From: Flavobacterium sediminilitoris
GTDB taxonomy: Bacteria > Bacteroidota > Bacteroidia > Flavobacteriales > Flavobacteriaceae
Length of the DNA: 64,000 nt
Assembly: GCF_023008245.1 (NCBI RefSeq)
Contig: NZ_CP090145.1
Span: forward strand, 3,844,001-3,908,000
Direction: 5' to 3'
Shown: positions 60,802 through 64,000 of the stretch, piece after piece
Position numbering within the stretch: the first letter of the stretch is position 1
Layout of the letters: every line of letters starts with the position of its first letter
Notes under the pieces: model-generated
Database searches by the model: none
What the model saw: the letters and a program-made list of their open reading frames with translations, nothing else
Told to the model about the DNA's origin: nothing
Position numbers and translations under genes: made by a program

Positions 60802-61390
60802 TTTTAGAGAAGACGATTTTCATTCTATTAGAAAAAATTTAGAGTCTTCAAATATTTTAAATTCGAAAGAAATTGAAGATTTATTAAAATTATGCCGACC
60901 TAAAACAATTTTAAAAGGTAATTATTTCATTAAAGAAAATAGTGTTTCTAATGAAATAGGTTTTGTTCTATCCGGTTATTTCAGATCTTTTTATCATTCA
61001 AGTGAAGGTGATGAAATAACATATTGCATTACTTTTCCTAATCATTTTATTTCGGCTTATTCTTCTCATATTTCTAATGAGAAAACGCTTGAAAATATTG
61101 AAGCTATAACTGATGCAACTTTGTTTGTAATTCCAAAAGAGGATATTCTTGCTCTTGAAAAATCCAGTATTAATTGGTTGCGTTTTTTTAAAATGGTTGC
61201 AGAACAGCAATATATTGAACTTGAAAATAGAATTTTTCTTCTTCAAAAAGAAAAAGCTGAAATAAGATACAAGAATCTTATTGAGAAACATCCAGAATTT
61301 TTACAACACATTCCATTAAATTATTTAGCTTCTTATCTTGGTGTTACACAACGTCATTTAAGTAGAATTAGAAAAGAGCTATCTTATTAG
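60794..61390 (+). CDS. Crp/Fnr family transcriptional regulator
   Basis: I place the start at ATG 60794 because it overlaps the permease stop (ATGAATAA) in a typical coupled way, and the in-frame TTG at 60779 only adds residues encoded inside the permease. The product (198 residues) has a cyclic-nucleotide-binding-like fold (GYFRSFYHSSEGDEITYCITFPNHF near 58-82) and a C-terminal HTH (LNYLASYLGVTQRHLSRIRKEL). No iron-sulfur Cys set of Fnr is present. Such proteins are common as one-gene regulators in Flavobacteriaceae; effector unknown. Confidence 0.88.
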   Translation: MNNFREDDFHSIRKNLESSNILNSKEIEDLLKLCRPKTILKGNYFIKENSVSNEIGFVLSGYFRSFYHSSEGDEITYCITFPNHFISAYSSHISNEKTLENIEAITDATLFVIPKEDILALEKSSINWLRFFKMVAEQQYIELENRIFLLQKEKAEIRYKNLIEKHPEFLQHIPLNYLASYLGVTQRHLSRIRKELSY

Positions 61391-61449
61391 ACAAATGTCC
61401 TATAGAATTGATTTAATTCGTCATTTCTTTGTTAAAAATAAATTTAGAA

Positions 61450-62028
61450 ATGAAAGAAATATTAATTATCAACGGACATCCAAATAAAGAAAGCTATAAT
61501 TTTTCACTTGCTGAAGCTTATAAAAAAGGAGCTAAAACTACAAATGCTAATATTGAACAAATAAACATTTGTGATTTACAATTTAATCCTAATTTAGAAT
61601 TTGGCTATCAAAAAAGGACTGAACTTGAACCTGATTTATTAAATGCTATTGAAAAAATAAAAAAAGCAAATCATATTGTTTGGGTTTTTCCTATGTGGTG
61701 GTATGGTTATCCTGCTTTAATGAAAGGATTTATTGACCGAACATTTCTTCCTGGAATAGCATATGAATATTTAGAAAACAAGGCTCTTCCAAAGAAATTA
61801 TTTAAAGGTAAAACTGCTAGGATTATAATTACTACTGATACGCCAAGATGGTATGACTATTTATTTATGAAGAGTCCTGCTTTAAACCAATTAAAGAGAG
61901 GAACGCTTCAGTTTTGTGGAATTAATCCTGTAAAAACCACTTATATCTCTATCATTAAAAATTCTACTATTTCTTTTAGAGAGAAATGGCTTTCAAAAGT
62001 GTATTTATTAGGAACTAAATTACAATAA
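61450..62028 (+). CDS. flavodoxin-like NAD(P)H-dependent oxidoreductase
   Basis: ATG 61450 is chosen because the fold begins MKEILIINGHPNKESYNFSL; the ATG at 61429 would add 7 residues. The product has about 192 residues with the FMN phosphate loop NGHPNKESYNFS, FPMWWYGYPALMKGFIDRTF near 83-102, and the ITTDTPRWYDY segment near 130. It belongs to the NAD(P)H quinone oxidoreductase/MdaB/KefF flavin family, which reduces quinones or other electrophiles. It lies just downstream of a Crp/Fnr-type regulator on the same strand, a common pair in flavobacteria, and is probably controlled by it. Confidence 0.9.
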   Translation: MKEILIINGHPNKESYNFSLAEAYKKGAKTTNANIEQINICDLQFNPNLEFGYQKRTELEPDLLNAIEKIKKANHIVWVFPMWWYGYPALMKGFIDRTFLPGIAYEYLENKALPKKLFKGKTARIIITTDTPRWYDYLFMKSPALNQLKRGTLQFCGINPVKTTYISIIKNSTISFREKWLSKVYLLGTKLQ

Positions 62029-62029
62029 A

Positions 62030-62899
62030 TTATTTCAAAGTTGCCATAATCATTCTATCATTTCCGTAGATGTCTTTTTTCAAATCAATATTTTGGAAAC
62101 CTAACGCTTGTAATAATTCAATAGTTTCTTTTCCAAGATATTGATTGATTTCAAAAAATAATTGTCCGTTTTCTGAAAGTTTTTCTTTTGCTAATTGAGC
62201 AATTTTTCTATAAAAAAGTAATGCATCAGTATCTTCTACAAACAAGGCTAAATGTGGTTCATAGTCTAATACATTTTTTTTTATTTCTTGCTTTTCAAGG
62301 TTTCTTACATAAGGTGGATTTGAAACAATAATATCTAATTTTAAATCGAGCTCCTTTATTTCATTTAAAGATTTTGTTTCTAAAATATCTTGCTCTATAA
62401 ATAAAACATCTGTTTCATTTTGTTTTGCATTATTTCTTGCTATTTCTAAGGCTCCTTTTGAAATATCTATCGCAAACACTGTTGAATTTGGTCTGTTTTT
62501 TTTAATAGAAATAGGAATACAACCTGTTCCTGTTCCTATATCTAAAACACTTCTCTTCACTTCATATTCTTTATTTTCTTCTAAAATCCATTCTACTAAT
62601 TCTTCTGTTTCTGGACGTGGAATTAATGTGTTTTCATTTACAAAAAAATCTAATCCATAAAACGCTGTTTTTCCTAAAATGTATTGTATTGGTTTTTCTT
62701 TTTTTAATTCAGAAAGAATAAAATTCCATTTTTCTACATCCTCATCAAGAATTTCATAATTAGGATTTAAAGCTAAATCAATTCGTTTTATTTCATGTAA
62801 ATGTTCGGAAATTAAAAAGAAAAAACTTTCTATTTCCATTTCATCAAAAACGGATTCTAATTCTTTAAAAAAATGTTGTTTATATTGTTTTAATATCAT
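62030..62899 (-). CDS. prmC: release factor glutamine methyltransferase PrmC
   Basis: This 289-residue enzyme methylates the Gln of the GGQ motif in RF1 and RF2. The helical N-terminal domain with IQYILGKTAFYGLDFFVNEN near 78-97 is followed by SAM motif I (VLDIGTGTGCIPISI near 121) and the catalytic NPPY in IIVSNPPYVRN near 193-196. It follows the overlapping oxidoreductase gene end by one base on the opposite strand. Its position near ribD is usual in Flavobacteriaceae, as I recall. Confidence 0.93.
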   Translation of the reverse strand: MILKQYKQHFFKELESVFDEMEIESFFFLISEHLHEIKRIDLALNPNYEILDEDVEKWNFILSELKKEKPIQYILGKTAFYGLDFFVNENTLIPRPETEELVEWILEENKEYEVKRSVLDIGTGTGCIPISIKKNRPNSTVFAIDISKGALEIARNNAKQNETDVLFIEQDILETKSLNEIKELDLKLDIIVSNPPYVRNLEKQEIKKNVLDYEPHLALFVEDTDALLFYRKIAQLAKEKLSENGQLFFEINQYLGKETIELLQALGFQNIDLKKDIYGNDRMIMATLK

Positions 62900-62920
62900 T
62901 TTAAAGTCTTCTTCTATATT

Positions 62921-63400
62921 TTATAATTTCTTTGTCATCCAAATTTCGCAACTACTATGTCCTGTATTTCCCATTGGTTTAGAAATATTTTCAAATCCTA
63001 AGTTATGATATAATCTTTGAGCTGCTTTCATAAAAGGCAATGTTTCTAAATAACAAAGCGTAAAATGATTTTCCTTTGCAAAGTATAAACATTCTGTTAT
63101 AATTTTTTTTGCATAGCCAGTTCCTCTAATTTTTGGTGAAAAATACATTTTTTGTAATTCACAGATATGTTCTTCTCCATTTTCCAAAGGAGCTATTCCA
63201 CAACCTCCCAAAATTTCCCCTTCTTTTTCTACTACAAAATATACTGATCTTTTTGCTTGATAGACTTCAAATAATGTATCTAAAATAGGATCTGAATAAG
63301 CTGTTCCTACTTTTGGAGCCTCTAACTCTATAAAAACATCGCGGATAATTTTTGCAATTTGCTTATTATCTTTTAATTCAATTTTTCGTATTTCCATGCT
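62921..63400 (-). CDS. GNAT family N-acetyltransferase
   Basis: I place the start at ATG 63400 (MEIRKIELKDNKQIAKII), since the 12 residues added by the ATG at 63436 (MSICLILRFIFI) look like non-coding sequence. The product (159 residues) has GNAT motifs: GGCGIAPLENGEEHICELQKMYFSP near 68-92, RGTGYAKKIITECLYFAK near 95-112 (acetyl-CoA loop), and FTLCYLETLPFMKAAQRLYHNLGF near 117-140. Substrate unknown. It stands immediately upstream of prmC on the same strand. Confidence 0.88.
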   Translation of the reverse strand, partial: SMEIRKIELKDNKQIAKIIRDVFIELEAPKVGTAYSDPILDTLFEVYQAKRSVYFVVEKEGEILGGCGIAPLENGEEHICELQKMYFSPKIRGTGYAKKIITECLYFAKENHFTLCYLETLPFMKAAQRLYHNLGFENISKPMGNTGHSSCEIWMTKKL

Positions 63401-63425
63401 GATAAAAATGAAACGTAAAATTAAA

Positions 63426-63440
63426 CAAATTGACACATTT
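63426..63440. repeat. inverted copy of AAATGTGTCAATTTG
   Basis: Reads CAAATTGACACATTT, the exact reverse complement of 59383-59397. It lies between the divergent GNAT and ribD genes. Confidence 0.6.
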
Positions 63441-63479
63441 GACTGTTAATTGAATACTAAATATAGTATTTTTGTATTC

Positions 63480-64000
63480 ATGAATACAAATGAATTTTAT
63501 ATGCAAAGATGCATACAATTAGCTAAAAATGGATTAGGAACAACATATTCAAATCCATTAGTTGGTAGTGTAATTGTATATAACAATAAAATTATTGGCG
63601 AAGGTTGGCACCAAAAAGCAGGTGAAGCCCATGCAGAAGTAAATGCAATAAATGCTGTAAAAGATAAAACATTATTGAGCAAGTCAACCATTTATGTGAG
63701 TTTAGAGCCTTGCAGTCATTTTGGAAAAACACCTCCTTGTTGTGATTTGATTATTTCACATAAAATTCCAAATGTAGTTATAGGTACAATTGATCCTTTT
63801 GCAAAAGTTGCAGGAAATGGTATTAAACGCTTAATAGAAGCAGGAAAAAAAGTAACTGTTGGCGTTCTTGAGAATGAGTGTAATGAATTAAACAAGCGTT
63901 TTTTTACGTTTCATCAAAAAAAACGTCCTTATATAATTCTAAAATGGGCAGAAAGTTCAGATGGTTTTATTGCTCCTCTAACGAAAGATAAGCAAAAGCC
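63480..64000 (+). CDS. ribD: riboflavin biosynthesis protein RibD (partial, 5' part)
   Basis: The first 173 codons of RibD run off the right edge. The start MNTNEFYMQRCIQLAKNGLG is normal. The deaminase domain is complete: zinc ligands are His in GEAHAEVNAI near residue 50 and two Cys in LEPCSHFGKTPPCC near 78 and 87. The beginning of the reductase domain is at PYIILKWAESSDGFIA near 150. The bifunctional enzyme deaminates and reduces the pyrimidine precursor of riboflavin. A TATTTTTG at 63467-63474 fits the -7 element but stands only 5 bases from the ATG, so either the mRNA is nearly leaderless or the promoter is elsewhere. Confidence 0.93.
   Translation, partial: MNTNEFYMQRCIQLAKNGLGTTYSNPLVGSVIVYNNKIIGEGWHQKAGEAHAEVNAINAVKDKTLLSKSTIYVSLEPCSHFGKTPPCCDLIISHKIPNVVIGTIDPFAKVAGNGIKRLIEAGKKVTVGVLENECNELNKRFFTFHQKKRPYIILKWAESSDGFIAPLTKDKQK

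Noticed and set aside
1..64000. tRNA or rRNA genes
   Set aside because: I saw no cloverleaf with GTTCRA-type T arm in the intergenic regions; all gaps are short or AT-rich. A tRNA search program could overturn this.

Overview
The window is low-GC (roughly 30 percent) bacterial chromosome from the Bacteroidota, most likely a Flavobacterium-like member of the Flavobacteriaceae. The evidence is a type IX secretion substrate with a type B C-terminal sorting domain, another with a type A domain, a BshC gene for bacillithiol synthesis, a SecA preceded by a DUF2795 gene, head-GIN (DUF2807) proteins, and many upstream regions with the Bacteroidota promoter pattern TTG - about 20 bases - TAnnTTTG. No tRNA, rRNA, CRISPR array, transposase or prophage was seen. 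Most of the content is core metabolism and envelope biology; the accessory parts are small.

Layout. 1-3.2 kb: end of an unknown gene, a pterin dehydratase, a GyrI-like protein, a LysM-NlpC/P60 cell-wall hydrolase and an aldo/keto reductase. 3.3-6.8 kb: a three-gene acyl-CoA (propionyl-CoA type) carboxylase operon. 6.8-9.0 kb: a large B12-binding radical SAM protein. 9.05-9.4 kb: a decayed XRE-family regulator. 9.7-13.7 kb: a 1356-residue type IX secreted protein. 13.8-15.9 kb: two small double-glycine-leader peptide genes, a phytanoyl-CoA dioxygenase-like protein and a TPR protein. 16.0-18.8 kb: prfH, a zinc-ribbon gene and rtcB, a probable ribosome and RNA repair cassette. 19.4-31 kb: bshC, a sulfurtransferase, DUF4494, DUF4256, an ABC-F protein, a LolD-like ATPase, a hydrolase and a cobalamin adenosyltransferase. 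31.1-36.5 kb: DUF2795, secA, two unknown genes and a degenerate DEAD-box protein. 36.6-43.9 kb: a sigma-54-type response regulator without a DNA-binding domain, an MscS channel, an ABC exporter pair, dnaJ and grpE. 44-51.2 kb: YceI, an SDR protein, DUF4442, DUF4870 and a PadR-PspC-GIN-GIN envelope cluster. 51.3-56.3 kb: a disulfide and peptide locus. 56.6-64 kb: trxB, hisS with a large insertion, a FtsX-like permease, a Crp-type regulator, a flavodoxin-like oxidoreductase, prmC, a GNAT protein and the start of ribD.

How genes may work together. The carboxylase operon and the cobalamin adenosyltransferase both fit propionate/methylmalonyl-CoA metabolism. BshC, TrxB, the two thioredoxin-fold lipoproteins and the VKOR fusion are all thiol or disulfide proteins. 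The release-factor-like PrfH and the RtcB ligase form the known pair that deals with ribosomes cut in the decoding centre; here a zinc-ribbon gene overlaps prfH and lies between them.

The most unusual part is 51.3-56.3 kb. A protein that joins an inactive C39-like domain, a VKOR domain and a thioredoxin domain is encoded with two TlpA-like lipoproteins, and each TlpA-like gene has a Cys-rich peptide gene beside it or upstream. The two TlpA-like genes are about 99 percent identical over 590 bases at the 3' end but unrelated before that. The boundary of this tract falls exactly on the start codon of one peptide gene and replaces it with a stop codon. The other peptide gene is out of frame by one A in an A6 run right after its ATG. 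Two further peptides with a related leader lie at 13.8-14.3 kb. Together they suggest a family of exported Cys-rich peptides with a dedicated oxidative-folding apparatus, undergoing active recombination.
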